Source: Pantoea nemavictus (GTDB lineage: Bacteria > Pseudomonadota > Gammaproteobacteria > Enterobacterales > Enterobacteriaceae). Taken from it: a DNA stretch of 64,000 bases. The notes below the pieces were generated by a model. It was not told where the DNA came from, did not search any database, and saw nothing but the letters and a program-made list of their open reading frames with translations. The position numbers and the translations under genes were made by a program. The stretch is taken from the NCBI RefSeq assembly GCF_037479095.1, contig NZ_JBBGZW010000001.1:1116001-1180000 (forward strand). Direction: 5' to 3'. Below are positions 1-9,718 of the stretch, in pieces; position 1 is the stretch's first letter; every line of letters begins with the position of its first letter.

Positions 1-2
1 TG

Positions 3-68
3 CTGGAGCTGAGCGATGAGATGGCGAACGTCGCGCGGGAAGCGAGGAAGCTGCTAGCGTTGGGTTAA
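3..68 (+). CDS. 3' end of an unidentified gene (partial)
   Basis: An open frame enters from the left edge and stops at TAA 66-68. Only 21 residues are visible. They form a charged, alanine/leucine-rich segment ending in LLALG, consistent with a C-terminal helix. The piece is too short to assign to a family. It converges on garK, with a pair of GTAG-headed palindromes in between. The absence of other features to the left makes it likely, but not certain, that this is a real gene end. Confidence 0.4.
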   Translation: MELSDEMANVAREARKLLALG

Positions 69-91
69 TGCGCTGCGGTGATGGATCCGGT

Positions 92-145
92 CGGCATAAA
101 TGCCGCCCCTACGGCGGCATTTGTAGGGGCGCCATAGGGGCGACC
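92..145. repeat. Pair of convergent GTAG-headed palindromes (REP-like)
   Basis: A minus-strand unit at 92-112 reads GTAG then GGGCGGCATTTATGCCG. A plus-strand unit at 123-145 reads GTAG then GGGCGCCATAGGGGCGACC. The minus unit is a good palindrome; the plus unit is imperfect. The pair sits between two convergent gene ends, the usual place for REP/BIME-type elements, and may help to terminate or stabilise both transcripts. Confidence 0.65.
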
Positions 146-152
146 AAACTTC

Positions 153-1292
153 TTACAGCGCTTTACCCGCCTTTATCGTCGCCGCCACATTGCGCGCCGT
201 CAGGCGCACATTCTGCGCCGCATTGGCCAGTGCTTCTTCCAGGGAACAGATGCTAAACAGCACGCTGAACACCGCATCCAGCCCATGCTGATGCACCACG
301 CCAACATCGGCCGTCAAACTCCCGGCGATGCCAATCACCGGCTTGTGATACTGCTTAGCGACTTTCGCAACGCCGACCGGCACCTTGCCATTGACGCTTT
401 GGCTGTCGATGCGCCCTTCGCCGGTAATCACCAGATCGGCATCTTTCACCTGCTCGGCCAGGCCCAACGCTTCGGTGACAATCTCAATGCCGCTGCGCAA
501 CTCGGCCTGACAAAACGCATGCAAAGCCGCGCCCATGCCACCTGCCGCGCCGCCGCCGTCGATATGCAGCACATCAATATCCAAATCGCGATGAATAATC
601 TGCGCGTAGTGTTCCAGGGCCTGATCCAGCTGCTGGACCAACGCTGGCGTCGCGCCCTTTTGCGGGCCGAAAATCGCCGACGCTCCTTTTTCACCGGTCA
701 GCGGATTGGAGACATCGCAGGCAACCTCAAAACGGCACTGCTTAATACGGGGATCCAGCTGTGCGATATCAATCCGCGCCAGCTGCGGTAGCGCCCCGCC
801 ACCGTAAGCAATTTGCTGACCCTGATCGTCCAGCAGATGCGCGCCCAGCGCCTGCATCATGCCGGAACCGCCATCATTGGTGGCGCTGCCGCCAATGCCG
901 ATAATGACGTGATCGACTCCGCGGTCGAGTGCATCTTTAATCAGCTCGCCGGTGCCAAATGAAGTGGTAATCAGCGGATCGCGCTGCGCGGCGGGCACTA
1001 ACTCCAGCCCGCTGGCCGCCGCCATTTCAATGAACGCGGTGCGCTCATCACCTGACAAACCGTAGAACGCATCCACCGGCTTGCCGAGCGGTCCGGTGGC
1101 CGTCAGTCGGACAATGTTTCCCTGCGTTGCCGCCACCATCGCTTCAACCGTGCCTTCACCACCGTCGGCAACCGGTATTTTCACGTAGTCAGCTTCAGGA
1201 AAGATCTCGCGGAATCCCGCTTCAATCGCCGAAGCCACTTCCAGGGCGGATAAACTCTCTTTATATGAATCCGGTGCGATGACAATTTTCAT
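153..1292 (-). CDS. garK: glycerate 2-kinase, type 1 (GarK)
   Basis: This kinase phosphorylates D-glycerate to 2-phosphoglycerate, the last step of galactarate/glucarate breakdown before glycolysis, in the cytosol. The product is 379 residues; E. coli GarK is 381. The N-terminus MKIVIAPDSYKESLSA is typical of the family. A DGGEGT motif lies near residue 43 and a glycine-rich GIGGSATNDGG loop near 132-142. The frame is open ten codons further upstream, but family length and conserved start favour ATG at 1292. It is the last gene of the gud-gar run, 84 bp after garR, with a short perfect hairpin in that gap. Confidence 0.93.
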   Translation of the reverse strand: MKIVIAPDSYKESLSALEVASAIEAGFREIFPEADYVKIPVADGGEGTVEAMVAATQGNIVRLTATGPLGKPVDAFYGLSGDERTAFIEMAAASGLELVPAAQRDPLITTSFGTGELIKDALDRGVDHVIIGIGGSATNDGGSGMMQALGAHLLDDQGQQIAYGGGALPQLARIDIAQLDPRIKQCRFEVACDVSNPLTGEKGASAIFGPQKGATPALVQQLDQALEHYAQIIHRDLDIDVLHIDGGGAAGGMGAALHAFCQAELRSGIEIVTEALGLAEQVKDADLVITGEGRIDSQSVNGKVPVGVAKVAKQYHKPVIGIAGSLTADVGVVHQHGLDAVFSVLFSICSLEEALANAAQNVRLTARNVAATIKAGKAL

Positions 1293-1344
1293 AGGCAATC
1301 CAGCGCGGTTGATGACGGACATCCGTCCTGCAAAGGCAGTGAGC

Positions 1345-1370
1345 CGTCCGGCATGCGCAGATGCCGGACG
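1345..1370. repeat. intergenic hairpin between garR and garK
   Basis: A 10-bp perfect stem (CGTCCGGCAT / ATGCCGGACG) with a 6-nt loop fills part of the garR-garK gap. The GCCGGA core resembles E. coli-type REP palindromes. No U-run follows, so it is more likely an RNA-stability or partial-polarity element than a strong terminator. Its effect on garK expression is inferred only. Confidence 0.5.
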
Positions 1371-1376
1371 CTTGCA

Positions 1377-2261
1377 CTACCGGGTGATCTCAACTTTCGC
1401 TAATTTTTCATAATAGCAGGCCAGCGCGCTATGGTCGGAAGTGCCCTGTCCGTCCACCTTCAGCGCCTGCATCATCTCCATCACCGCGGCGGTCAGCGGC
1501 AGATGCGCGCCAATTTCGTGGGAAGTATCCAGCGCGTTGGCCAGATCTTTGATATGCAGATCGATACGGAAACCCGGTTTAAAGTTGCGATCCAACACCA
1601 TCGGCGCTTTGGCATCCAGCACCGTACTGCCTGCCAGGCCGCCACGAATTGCCTGATACACCAGCTCAGGATTCACACCCGCCTTGGTCGCCAGCGACAG
1701 CGCTTCCGACATCGCCGCGATATTCAGCGCCACAATCACCTGGTTCGCCAGTTTGGTGACGTTGCCCGCGCCGATATCGCCGGTATGTACTACCGAACCC
1801 GCCATCGCTTTCATGATGTCGTAGCACTGATCGAACACCGCTTTATCGCCGCCGACCATCACCGACAAGGTACCCTCAATCGCCTTCGGCTCGCCGCCGC
1901 TTACCGGTGCATCGAGCATTTTGATGCCTTTGGCTGCCAGCGCATCGTGCACTTCACGGCTGGATAAGGGCGCGATAGAGCTCATATCGATAACAATCAG
2001 GCCCGGCTTTGCGCCCTCAATGATGCCGTTGGCGCCCAGGCAGGCTTCTTTCACCTGCGGCGAGTTCGGCACCATGGTAATTACCACGTCAACCTGCTCA
2101 GCCACCTCTTTAGCGCTTTTCGCCACGGTAGCGCCCAGCTCAACTAACTCTGCTTCGTTGCTGGCATTGTGGTCACGCACCACCAGCGAATAACCGGCTT
2201 TCACCAGGTTTTTACTCATCGGTTTGCCCATGATACCGAGGCCGATAAATCCAATTTTCAT
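1377..2261 (-). CDS. garR: 2-hydroxy-3-oxopropionate (tartronate semialdehyde) reductase GarR
   Basis: The enzyme reduces tartronate semialdehyde to D-glycerate with NAD(P)H, between the GarL aldolase and GarK. It belongs to the beta-hydroxyacid dehydrogenase family. A Rossmann GLGIMG motif is at residues 7-12, the substrate-binding DAPVSGGE signature at 117-124, and the catalytic lysine in GNVTKLANQ at about 170. The 294-residue length fits GarR/GlxR. A clear Shine-Dalgarno (GGGGAAAGG) precedes ATG 2261. It follows garL by 19 bp, so the two are co-transcribed. A GlxR-like paralogue identity cannot be excluded from sequence alone, but context supports GarR. Confidence 0.94.
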   Translation of the reverse strand: MKIGFIGLGIMGKPMSKNLVKAGYSLVVRDHNASNEAELVELGATVAKSAKEVAEQVDVVITMVPNSPQVKEACLGANGIIEGAKPGLIVIDMSSIAPLSSREVHDALAAKGIKMLDAPVSGGEPKAIEGTLSVMVGGDKAVFDQCYDIMKAMAGSVVHTGDIGAGNVTKLANQVIVALNIAAMSEALSLATKAGVNPELVYQAIRGGLAGSTVLDAKAPMVLDRNFKPGFRIDLHIKDLANALDTSHEIGAHLPLTAAVMEMMQALKVDGQGTSDHSALACYYEKLAKVEITR

Positions 2262-2280
2262 TGCCTTTCCCCTACGTCAG

Positions 2281-3048
2281 TTATTTTTTGAATTTGTCAC
2301 ACAGCGCCTGCGTGGCATTGCGGAAAACACCCAGATCGCTGCCGACCGCCACAAAGCTGGCACCCCACTCAAGGTAGCGACGCGCATCGGCTTCAACCGG
2401 CGCCAAAATGCCGCTCGGTTTACCCGCGGCTTTCGCGCGTTCAAACACGTGTTTAATCACTTTCAATACTTCGGGATGCGCTGGCTGGCCGAGATAGCCC
2501 AGCGCCGCTGACAGATCGCCTGGCCCGACGAAAATGCCATCAACGCCATCTACCGCAGCGATAGCATCAATGTTGTCCACCGCCTGCTGGGTTTCGATCT
2601 GCACCAGAACGGTGATGTTGTCGTTGATGGTGCTGTTGTAGTCAGGCAGCGTGCCGTACATGTTGCTGCGATGCGAAACCGAGACACCGCGAATCCCAGC
2701 TGGCGGATAACGAGTTGAGGCAACCGCGCGAATCGCCTCCTCTTCGGTTTCCACAAACGGCACCAGGAAGTTGTAGAAGCCGATATCCAGCAGACGTTTG
2801 ATGATGATCGGTTCGTTGCACGGCGGACGCACTACCGGCGCACTGTGGCTGCCCTTCAGCGCCATCAGCTGCGGCACAAAGGTAGTGATATCGTTCGGCG
2901 CGTGTTCGCCATCCAGCACCAGCCAGTCAAAGCCCGCCAGGCCCAGCACTTCGGTGGTCAGTGGATTAGCCAGCGCACACCAACTGCCAATCAGGGTTTC
3001 TCCTGCCAGCAAACGGCGACGAAAATTGTTCGGCCAGGCATTGCTCAT
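2281..3048 (-). CDS. garL: 5-keto-4-deoxy-D-glucarate (2-dehydro-3-deoxyglucarate) aldolase GarL
   Basis: A class II aldolase of the HpcH/HpaI fold. It splits 5-keto-4-deoxyglucarate (from GudD or GarD) into pyruvate and tartronate semialdehyde. LDGEHAPND carries the catalytic His (about residue 49). The metal ligands fit QIET (Glu about 152) and [11 protein letters not shown] (Asp about 178). The product is 255 residues, close to E. coli GarL (256). An in-frame GTG lies three codons upstream, but ATG 3048 sits 8 nt after AGGAG and gives the family-like N-terminus. It lies between gudD and garR in one transcription unit. Confidence 0.94.
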   Translation of the reverse strand: MSNAWPNNFRRRLLAGETLIGSWCALANPLTTEVLGLAGFDWLVLDGEHAPNDITTFVPQLMALKGSHSAPVVRPPCNEPIIIKRLLDIGFYNFLVPFVETEEEAIRAVASTRYPPAGIRGVSVSHRSNMYGTLPDYNSTINDNITVLVQIETQQAVDNIDAIAAVDGVDGIFVGPGDLSAALGYLGQPAHPEVLKVIKHVFERAKAAGKPSGILAPVEADARRYLEWGASFVAVGSDLGVFRNATQALCDKFKK

Positions 3049-3100
3049 TGTCTTCACTCCTGTCGGTTACAGCAGGCTCCCGCGCGGGGAGCCGGAAAAG

Positions 3101-4432
3101 TTAGCGCACCAGGCACGGACGTTTGTTATCAAAGGTCCAGTTCGGTACGAGGAACTGCATGGCCTGCGCATCATCGCGCGCGCCTAAACCGTGTTGCTGA
3201 TACAGCGCGTTGGCCTTCATCACCTGATCCATATCCAGTTCGACGCCAAGCCCCGGTTTCTGCGGCACTTGCACCATGCCGCCTTTAATCTGGAACGGCT
3301 CTTTCGTCAGACGCTGATTGCCTTCCTGCCAAATCCAGTGCGTGTCGATAGCGGTAATCGCACCCGGCGCGGCAGCGGCCACATGCGTGAACATCGCCAG
3401 TGAGATATCGAAGTGATTGTTTGAGTGCGAGCCCCACGTCAGGCCGAAGTCATGGCACATCTGCGCCACGCGCACTGAGCCCTGCATCGTCCAGAAGTGT
3501 GGATCCGCCAGCGGAATATCGACCGATTGCAACGACAGCGTGTGGCCCATCTGACGCCAGTCGGTAGCAATCATATTGGTGGCGGTCGGCATGCCGGTGG
3601 CGCGGCGGAATTCAGCCATCACTTCGCGACCGGAATAGCCCTGCTCAGCACCGCATGGATCTTCCGCATAGGCCAGCACGCCTTTCAGCTGCTTGCCGAG
3701 CAGAATCGCTTCGTTCAGTGACCAGGCACCGTTGGGATCGAGCGTTACGCGCGCCTGCGGGAAACGCTTCGCCAGCGCCGTTACCGCTTCAGCCTCTTCG
3801 CCACCGCGCAGCACGCCGCCTTTCAGTTTGAAATCGTTAAAGCCATATTTTTCGTAGGCCGCTTCCGCCAGACGCACCACCGTTTCCGGCGTTAACGCCT
3901 CTTCATGGCGCAGACGATACCAATCGCATTTGTCATTTTCCTGGCTCTGATACGGCAACGCGGTTTTCTTGCGATCGCCGACGTAGAACAGGTAGCCCAG
4001 CATCTCAACGCGATCGCGCTGCTGGCCATCGCCAAGCAGTGATGCAACGTTGACACCTAAATGCTGGCCCAGCAGATCGAGCAGTGCCGCTTCAATGCCG
4101 GTTACCACATGAATGGTGGTACGCAGATCAAAGGTTTGATTGCCGCGGCCGCTGGCGTCGCGGTCAACAAAGGTGCTGCGCACCAGATTGAGGATATTTT
4201 TGTATTCGCCAACGGTTTTCTGCACCACCAGCGCCGCCGCATCTTCCAGCGTCTGACGAATCTTTTCGCCGCCTGGAATCTCACCCACGCCGGTATGTCC
4301 GGCATTGTCTTTAATAATGACGATATTACGGGTGAAAAAGGGCGAATGTGCGCCGCTCAGGTTAAGTAACATGCTGTCGTAACCGGCCACCGGAATGACC
4401 TGCAGCGCTGTAATTTTCGGTGTCTGACTCAT
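3101..4432 (-). CDS. gudD: glucarate dehydratase GudD
   Basis: An enolase-superfamily dehydratase converting D-glucarate (and L-idarate) to 5-keto-4-deoxyglucarate. The 443 residues carry the mandelate-racemase-type active site: FKLKGG (about 201-206), DPNGAW (232-237), YAEDPCG (255-261), ATNMIAT (284-290), [10 protein letters not shown] (305-314) and HSNNHFDIS with the catalytic His near 336. Residues are closer to E. coli GudD than to GudX, for example the ATDWRQMGH and GLGARDDA segments. The open frame extends 54 codons upstream into gudX, but AAAGGAG just before ATG 4432 and homology fix the start. Confidence 0.95.
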   Translation of the reverse strand: MSQTPKITALQVIPVAGYDSMLLNLSGAHSPFFTRNIVIIKDNAGHTGVGEIPGGEKIRQTLEDAAALVVQKTVGEYKNILNLVRSTFVDRDASGRGNQTFDLRTTIHVVTGIEAALLDLLGQHLGVNVASLLGDGQQRDRVEMLGYLFYVGDRKKTALPYQSQENDKCDWYRLRHEEALTPETVVRLAEAAYEKYGFNDFKLKGGVLRGGEEAEAVTALAKRFPQARVTLDPNGAWSLNEAILLGKQLKGVLAYAEDPCGAEQGYSGREVMAEFRRATGMPTATNMIATDWRQMGHTLSLQSVDIPLADPHFWTMQGSVRVAQMCHDFGLTWGSHSNNHFDISLAMFTHVAAAAPGAITAIDTHWIWQEGNQRLTKEPFQIKGGMVQVPQKPGLGVELDMDQVMKANALYQQHGLGARDDAQAMQFLVPNWTFDNKRPCLVR

Positions 4433-4448
4433 TTCCTGCTCCTTTGAC

Positions 4449-5789
4449 TTAGCCGCGACCGAAGGCCGGACGCTTGCGGTCGAATGACCAATTGGGAACC
4501 AGATACTGCATAGCGGTGGCGTCATTACGCGCGCCAGCCGGCAGCGATTTATACAAAGCATTGGCCTGATGCAGACGATCCCAATCCAGCTCAACCCCGA
4601 GGCCTGGCTTATCCGGCACGGCGATTTTGCCGTTGCGGATTTGCAGCGGCTCTTTGGTCAGACGCTGATCGCCTTCCTGCCAAATCCAGTGGGTATCAAT
4701 GGCGGTCGGTTTGCCGGGCGCAGCCGCGCCCACGTGGGTGAACATCGCCAGTGAAATATCGAAGTGGTTGTTGGAGTGGCATCCCCAGGTTAAGCCCCAG
4801 TCATCGCACAGCTGCGCCACGCGCACCGCACCGCTCAGCGTCCAGAAGTGCGGATCGGCCAGCGGGATATCGACCGAGTTGAGCATTACCGCGTGGTTCA
4901 TCTCGCGCCAGTTGGTGGCGATCATATTGGTTGCCACCGGCAAACCGGTGGCGCGGCGGAATTCAGCCATCACTTCGCGACCGGAGTAGCCTTGCTCGGC
5001 ACCGCACGGATCTTCGGCGTAGGTCAGCACATCGCCCATGCCCTTACATAAGCGAATCGCTTCGTCGAGCGTCCAGGCACCGTTGGGATCAACGGTGATG
5101 CGCGCATCGGGGAAGCGCTTTTTCAACGCCGCCGCCGATTCGATCTCCTGTTCACCGGGCAGCACGCCGCCTTTGAGTTTGAAATCTTTGAAGCCGTATT
5201 TGTCCTGTGCTGCTTCCGCCAGACGCACCACGGATTCTGGCGTCAGCGCTTCCTGATGGCGTAGGTGATACCAATCGTGGCTGGCACCTTCGCCGGTCAG
5301 ATACGGTAAGTCGGTTTTACGGCGATCGCCGAGATAGAACAGATAACCGAGCACCGTCACTTCATCGCGCTGCTGCCCCGGACCGAGCAGTTCCGCCACC
5401 GGCACACCAAGGCATTGACCGAGCAAATCGAGCAGTGCCGCCTCCAGCGCCGCGACGGCATTGACGCGCAGTTCGAAGGTCCAGGCGCCTTTACCGAAGG
5501 TATCGAAATCCGCCGACTGATTGCCTTTGTGCACTTGCTGCACCAGACGGTTCATGCGGGCCACCTGCTGGCCTTTAACCTGCGGAATCGCCTCGACAAG
5601 GGTTTGGTAGATGGTTTCGCCGCCCGGCGCTTCCCCCACGCCAGTGTGTCCGGCGCTGTCGGTGAGCACCACGATATTGCGGGTGAAGCAGGCGCTGTGC
5701 GCGCCCCCGATGTTGAGCAGCATGCTGTCGTAACCGGCAACCGGAATCACCTGCATTTCGGTGATGACCGGCGTACTTTGCGTAGTCAT
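4449..5789 (-). CDS. gudX: glucarate dehydratase-related protein GudX
   Basis: A close paralogue of the adjacent GudD (446 residues), in the same enolase-superfamily subgroup. All the active-site motifs seen in GudD are kept: [51 protein letters not shown]. GudX-specific sequence includes [19 protein letters not shown] and [15 protein letters not shown]. It may form a mixed complex with GudD or act on a related acid; its exact role is not settled by sequence. It sits between gudP (9 bp gap) and gudD (16 bp gap), the same P-X-D order as in E. coli. Confidence 0.94.
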   Translation of the reverse strand: MTTQSTPVITEMQVIPVAGYDSMLLNIGGAHSACFTRNIVVLTDSAGHTGVGEAPGGETIYQTLVEAIPQVKGQQVARMNRLVQQVHKGNQSADFDTFGKGAWTFELRVNAVAALEAALLDLLGQCLGVPVAELLGPGQQRDEVTVLGYLFYLGDRRKTDLPYLTGEGASHDWYHLRHQEALTPESVVRLAEAAQDKYGFKDFKLKGGVLPGEQEIESAAALKKRFPDARITVDPNGAWTLDEAIRLCKGMGDVLTYAEDPCGAEQGYSGREVMAEFRRATGLPVATNMIATNWREMNHAVMLNSVDIPLADPHFWTLSGAVRVAQLCDDWGLTWGCHSNNHFDISLAMFTHVGAAAPGKPTAIDTHWIWQEGDQRLTKEPLQIRNGKIAVPDKPGLGVELDWDRLHQANALYKSLPAGARNDATAMQYLVPNWSFDRKRPAFGRG

Positions 5790-5798
5790 ATTCCGTCC

Positions 5799-7145
5799 TT
5801 ATGGCCTGGTTTTCAGTTCGACGCGCTTAATATCGCCCGCAATCACCAGGAAGCTAAAGGCGGCGACAAAGGCATGGATACCGACATAAACCAGCGCGCC
5901 TTCGAACGATCCGCTGGTGGCGATGATGTAACCGATGGCAATCGGCGTGACGATGCCGGAGAAGTTACCGAACATGTTGAACAGACCGCCGCTCAGGCCG
6001 CTGATCTCTTTCGGTGCGGTATCCGCCATTACTGCCCAACCCAGCGCACCAATGCCTTTACCGAAGAACGCCAGCGCCATGAAGAACACCACTACCCATT
6101 CGGTGTCAGTGTAGTTACACATCACCATCGATATGGAGAGCAGCATGCCGAGCACAATCGGCGTTTTGCGCGCGATATTCAGCGAGCCGGTTTTACGCAT
6201 CAGGTAATCGGAAATTACCCCGCCCAACACGCCGCCAAGGAAGCCGCACACCGCCGGAATCGAAGCAATAAAGCCGGCTTTCAAAATCGACATGCCGCGC
6301 GCCTGCACCAGATAGACCGGGAACCAGGTAATAAAGAAGTAGGTTAAGGCGTTGACACAGTACTGGCCGAGGTAGATGCCCAGCATCATGCGTGAGGTCA
6401 GCAGCTGTTTAATCTGGAACCACTTCTCGCTCCAGCTGACTTTGCGATCGTCTTTTTTGGCGTCCATGTTGATCAGCGCACCGCCCTGCTCCATGTACTC
6501 CAGTTCGGCTTTGTTCACGCCCGGGTGATCGGTGGGATCGTGGATCACTTTCAGCCAGATAAAGCTGAGGATGATGCCCAATCCCCCCATGAACCAGAAC
6601 ACGTGCGCCCAGCCCACTTCAGAGACCAGCCAACCCATGATCGGCGCGAAGATCACTGTGGCGAAGTATTGCGCCGAGTTGAAGATCGCCACGGCCGTAC
6701 CGCGCTCCTGCGCTGGGAACCAGGCAGCTACAATGCGGCTGTTGCCGGGGAAGGATGGCGCCTCGGCCAAACCGACCAGGAAACGCAGCATAAACAACGA
6801 AACGATGATGCCGAAGCCGCTGAACACGTCGACGAAGCCTTGCAGCAAGGTGAACAGCGACCAGGTAAAGATGCTCCAGAAATAGACGCGTTTGGAGCCA
6901 AAGCGGTCAAGCAGCCAACCACCTGGAATCTGACCAATCACGTATGCCCACGAGAAGGCGGAGAAGATATAGCCCAGTCCGACCGAATCGAGGCCGATAT
7001 CTTTGGACATCGCCGAACCGGCAATCGAAATGGTGGCGCGGTCACCGTAGTTGAATGAGGTGACGATAAATAACATCACCACAATCCAGTAACGGGCATT
7101 GGTGCGTTTCTGCACCGCTTCCGCTGTCTGGCTAAAACTATTCAT
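5799..7145 (-). CDS. gudP: D-glucarate/galactarate transporter GudP (MFS)
   Basis: An inner-membrane major facilitator transporter of the anion:cation symporter family, bringing in glucarate and related hexarates. The 448 residues show about twelve hydrophobic segments in two halves separated by a polar loop. The MFS loop between TM2 and TM3 is recognisable (GGWLLDRFGSKRVYFW). A soluble N-terminus (MNSFSQTAEAVQKRTNARYW) precedes TM1. The frame is open 17 codons further, but ATG 7145 has AGGAG at the right distance and matches the family. It is the first gene of the gudP-gudX-gudD-garL-garR-garK run, so its promoter region (7146-7652) probably drives all six. Confidence 0.95.
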   Translation of the reverse strand: MNSFSQTAEAVQKRTNARYWIVVMLFIVTSFNYGDRATISIAGSAMSKDIGLDSVGLGYIFSAFSWAYVIGQIPGGWLLDRFGSKRVYFWSIFTWSLFTLLQGFVDVFSGFGIIVSLFMLRFLVGLAEAPSFPGNSRIVAAWFPAQERGTAVAIFNSAQYFATVIFAPIMGWLVSEVGWAHVFWFMGGLGIILSFIWLKVIHDPTDHPGVNKAELEYMEQGGALINMDAKKDDRKVSWSEKWFQIKQLLTSRMMLGIYLGQYCVNALTYFFITWFPVYLVQARGMSILKAGFIASIPAVCGFLGGVLGGVISDYLMRKTGSLNIARKTPIVLGMLLSISMVMCNYTDTEWVVVFFMALAFFGKGIGALGWAVMADTAPKEISGLSGGLFNMFGNFSGIVTPIAIGYIIATSGSFEGALVYVGIHAFVAAFSFLVIAGDIKRVELKTRP

Positions 7146-7652
7146 GATGCACTCCTGAAATATAGCGCGAGCTACATTCGCTCTGACTGCATACACATCG
7201 CGTTGGGTATCAGAGAGAAGTTGGGTTAAACACGGCGATTTTTATTTTGGCAATACGATGATGCGTCGTGACGAATAACCTAACGTTGAAGAACGAGAAT
7301 CAGTATAGGAACAGCCTTGAGGCGAAACACTGGAAGAAAGCATGAGGATTAAGGGCGATTGACACTGTTTTTATGGCATCTGCACATAACGCTGCGGGGT
7401 GGCTCACGGAACCGTTTTTTGCAGCCGTGTTTTGCCTGGTAAACGTACAGGCCGACTGCACTTTGTGAGTCCCTTCTCTTGTGTTTGGTTAAACGAACCA
7501 AATTGCCGACATAAAACCACTTAAAGCCAGTCATTTGCACAATGCGTTACGCAAATACCCCTGCATATACTGAGGCTGGCAAAATACGATGACGTGATGA
7601 ACACATTTAAACCGCGCTGCCATGTACAGTGCGACGAACTGGAAGGTGAGCA
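7146..7652. promoter_or_regulatory. divergent control region between gudP and garD
   Basis: About 500 bp without a convincing gene. On the minus strand a TATACT hexamer lies at 7302-7307, suggesting a gud-operon -10 with a leader of about 150 nt. On the plus strand TATACT at 7566-7571 is a candidate garD -10; no good -35 precedes it, as expected of an activator-dependent promoter. Just upstream is the spaced inverted repeat TTTGC-N12-GCAAA at about 7532-7555. The word TACGATGA occurs near both ends, at about 7255 and 7586. CdaR is the known activator of these genes in E. coli, but its binding motif is not identified here. Confidence 0.5.
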
Positions 7653-9212
7653 ATGAACCGTCCTCTGACAGAAAAACCGCTCTATATCAAAGTGCACGAT
7701 GCCGATAACGTGGCGATCGTGGTCAATAATCAGGGATTGCCGTCCGGCACGCGTTTCGACGACGGACTGCAGCTAACCGAACATGTGCCGCAGGGGCATA
7801 AAGTTGCACTTTGCGATATCCCGCAAGATGGCGCGATCCTGCGTTACGGTGAAGTGATTGGCTACGCGTTGCGCCCGATTGCGCAAGGCAGCTGGATTGA
7901 AGAGTCGCTGGTGGCGCTACCCGAAGCGCCGCCGCTTAACAGTTTGCCGCTGGCAAACAATGTGCCGCCCGCACTGCCAGCGCTGGAGGGTTATACCTTT
8001 GAAGGTTATCGCAACGCCGATGGCAGCGTAGGAACACGCAACCTGCTCGGTATTACTACCAGCGTTCATTGCGTGGCTGGCGTAGTGGATTATGTGGTGC
8101 AGATCATCGAACGAGATTTGCTGCCGCGTTATCCCAATGTCGATGGCGTGGTGGCGCTGAATCATCTGTATGGCTGCGGGGTAGCGATCAATGCGCCTGC
8201 CGCGGTGGTGCCGATTCGTACCATTCATAATCTCGCGCTCAATCCCAATTTTGGCGGCGAAGTGATGATCGTCAGCCTCGGCTGCGAGAAATTACAACCG
8301 GAGCGTCTGCTGACCGGCACGCCGGACGTACAGGCCATTTCGCTCGATGATAACGACATTGTGCGACTGCAAGATGAGCGTCTGGTAGGCTTCGGTGCGA
8401 TGGTGGATGAAATCCTGCAGGTCGCCGAACGCCATCTGAAAAAGCTCAATCTACGCCAGCGGGAAACCTGCCCGGCGTCCGATCTGGTGATCGGCACGCA
8501 GTGCGGCGGCAGCGATGCCTTCTCGGGTGTGACGGCGAATCCCGCCGTGGGCTTTGCTTCCGATCTGCTGGTGCGCTGCGGCGCAACGGTGATGTTCTCT
8601 GAAGTGACTGAAGTGCGTGATGCCATTCATCTGCTGACACCGCGTGTGGTGGATGAAGCCGTGGGTAAACGGCTGCTGGAAGAGATGGCGTGGTATGACG
8701 ATTACCTCAGCCAGGGCCAAACCGATCGCAGCGCGAATCCCTCACCGGGTAATAAAAAAGGTGGGCTGGCAAACGTGGTAGAAAAAGCGCTGGGCTCGAT
8801 TGCCAAATCGGGACGCAGTCCGATCGTAGAAGTGTTGTCGCCTGGTCAACGTCCAACCCAACGTGGGCTGATTTATGCCGCGACGCCCGCCAGCGATTTT
8901 GTGTGCGGTACCCAGCAGATGGCATCGGGCATTACCTTGCAGGTGTTTACTACCGGGCGTGGCACGCCTTACGGTTTGGCAGCAATTCCAGTGATTAAGA
9001 TGGCAACGCGCAATGCGCTGGCCGAACGCTGGCATGATTTGATGGATATCAATGCCGGAACCATTGCCACGGGCGAAGAGAGCATTGAGCAGGTGGGCTG
9101 GAGATTGTTTGAGTTGATTCTGGATATTGCCAGCGGACGCAAGCAGACCTGGTCGGATCGATGGGGAATTCGCAATCAGCTGGCCGTGTTTAATCCTGCG
9201 CCGGTGACGTGA
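7653..9212 (+). CDS. garD: galactarate dehydratase (L-threo-forming) GarD
   Basis: An iron-dependent dehydratase of the UxaA/altronate-galactarate family, converting galactarate to 5-keto-4-deoxyglucarate for GarL. The 519 residues (E. coli 523) show an N-terminal SAF-like domain (about 10-90) and the large catalytic domain. Visible conserved segments include [44 protein letters not shown] and [10 protein letters not shown]. The start ATG 7653 follows GGAAGGTGAG. It is divergent from the gud-gar operon. A perfect hairpin directly follows its stop. Confidence 0.95.
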   Translation: MNRPLTEKPLYIKVHDADNVAIVVNNQGLPSGTRFDDGLQLTEHVPQGHKVALCDIPQDGAILRYGEVIGYALRPIAQGSWIEESLVALPEAPPLNSLPLANNVPPALPALEGYTFEGYRNADGSVGTRNLLGITTSVHCVAGVVDYVVQIIERDLLPRYPNVDGVVALNHLYGCGVAINAPAAVVPIRTIHNLALNPNFGGEVMIVSLGCEKLQPERLLTGTPDVQAISLDDNDIVRLQDERLVGFGAMVDEILQVAERHLKKLNLRQRETCPASDLVIGTQCGGSDAFSGVTANPAVGFASDLLVRCGATVMFSEVTEVRDAIHLLTPRVVDEAVGKRLLEEMAWYDDYLSQGQTDRSANPSPGNKKGGLANVVEKALGSIAKSGRSPIVEVLSPGQRPTQRGLIYAATPASDFVCGTQQMASGITLQVFTTGRGTPYGLAAIPVIKMATRNALAERWHDLMDINAGTIATGEESIEQVGWRLFELILDIASGRKQTWSDRWGIRNQLAVFNPAPVT

Positions 9213-9214
9213 TT

Positions 9215-9252
9215 GCCCTCACCCTCTCCCGCTTGCGGGAGAGGGTGAGGGC
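9215..9252. terminator. perfect 16-bp hairpin between convergent garD and yqcA
   Basis: GCCCTCACCCTCTCCC (9215-9230) pairs perfectly with GGGAGAGGGTGAGGGC (9237-9252) around a 6-nt loop. It lies three bases after the garD stop and eight bases before the yqcA stop, so it can act for both convergent transcripts. No clear U-run follows, so termination is an inference. Similar CCCTCTCCC-type hairpins are common intergenic repeats in enteric relatives. Confidence 0.65.
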
Positions 9253-9259
9253 AAAGCAA

Positions 9260-9706
9260 TTACAGCAACTTACCCCAGCTCTCCACCCACGGCGAAGTCA
9301 CCGATTCTGGTTCAGGATGTTCCGTCGCATCCACCAGCAACATCTCTCCAACACGCTTGGCGCTTTGATCCTGCAAGGTGACATCGAAGGTTTTACCGGC
9401 ACCGCAGAAATTGTCATAGCTGCTGTCACCCAGACCAATCACGCCATAGCGCAACTCGGGCTGATAACCGAGATCATCACGTACCGCGACATACAGGCGG
9501 GCAATGTTGTCCGGAAAATCACCCTGGCCAGTCGTTGAAGTCACAATCAGCACCACATCTTTGCTGTATGCCTGCCAATCCGCCAGCGACGGATCTTCAA
9601 ATACCTGTACCTCGTGGCCCTGCTCTTCCAGCACCGTCTGTGCTTCTTCAGCCACCAGCAGTGCATTGCCGTAAACCGTACCTGTAAAAATGCCAATCTT
9701 TGCCAT
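9260..9706 (-). CDS. yqcA: flavodoxin YqcA
   Basis: A short-chain flavodoxin of 148 residues (E. coli YqcA 149). The FMN-phosphate loop is the N-terminal GTVYGNALL segment (about 8-16). Further flavin contacts are [12 protein letters not shown] (about 56-67) and [11 protein letters not shown] (about 91-101). It is a cytosolic electron carrier whose partner is not defined by sequence. The start ATG 9706 follows AAGGAG. It is the third gene of a yqcC-truC-yqcA unit, 12 bp after truC. MioC is a similar fold, but sequence and neighbours indicate YqcA. Confidence 0.93.
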   Translation of the reverse strand: MAKIGIFTGTVYGNALLVAEEAQTVLEEQGHEVQVFEDPSLADWQAYSKDVVLIVTSTTGQGDFPDNIARLYVAVRDDLGYQPELRYGVIGLGDSSYDNFCGAGKTFDVTLQDQSAKRVGEMLLVDATEHPEPESVTSPWVESWGKLL

Positions 9707-9718
9707 CTTGCCGCTCCT

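Noticed and set aside
5415..6347. 310-codon plus-strand ORF opposite gudX and gudP
   Set aside because: Antisense shadow of two well-supported genes; His/Arg-rich translation typical of complementary frames.
7349..7540. 63-codon minus-strand ORF in the gudP-garD gap
   Set aside because: No recognisable protein features or ribosome site; it lies in the control region and its composition is unlike the neighbours.
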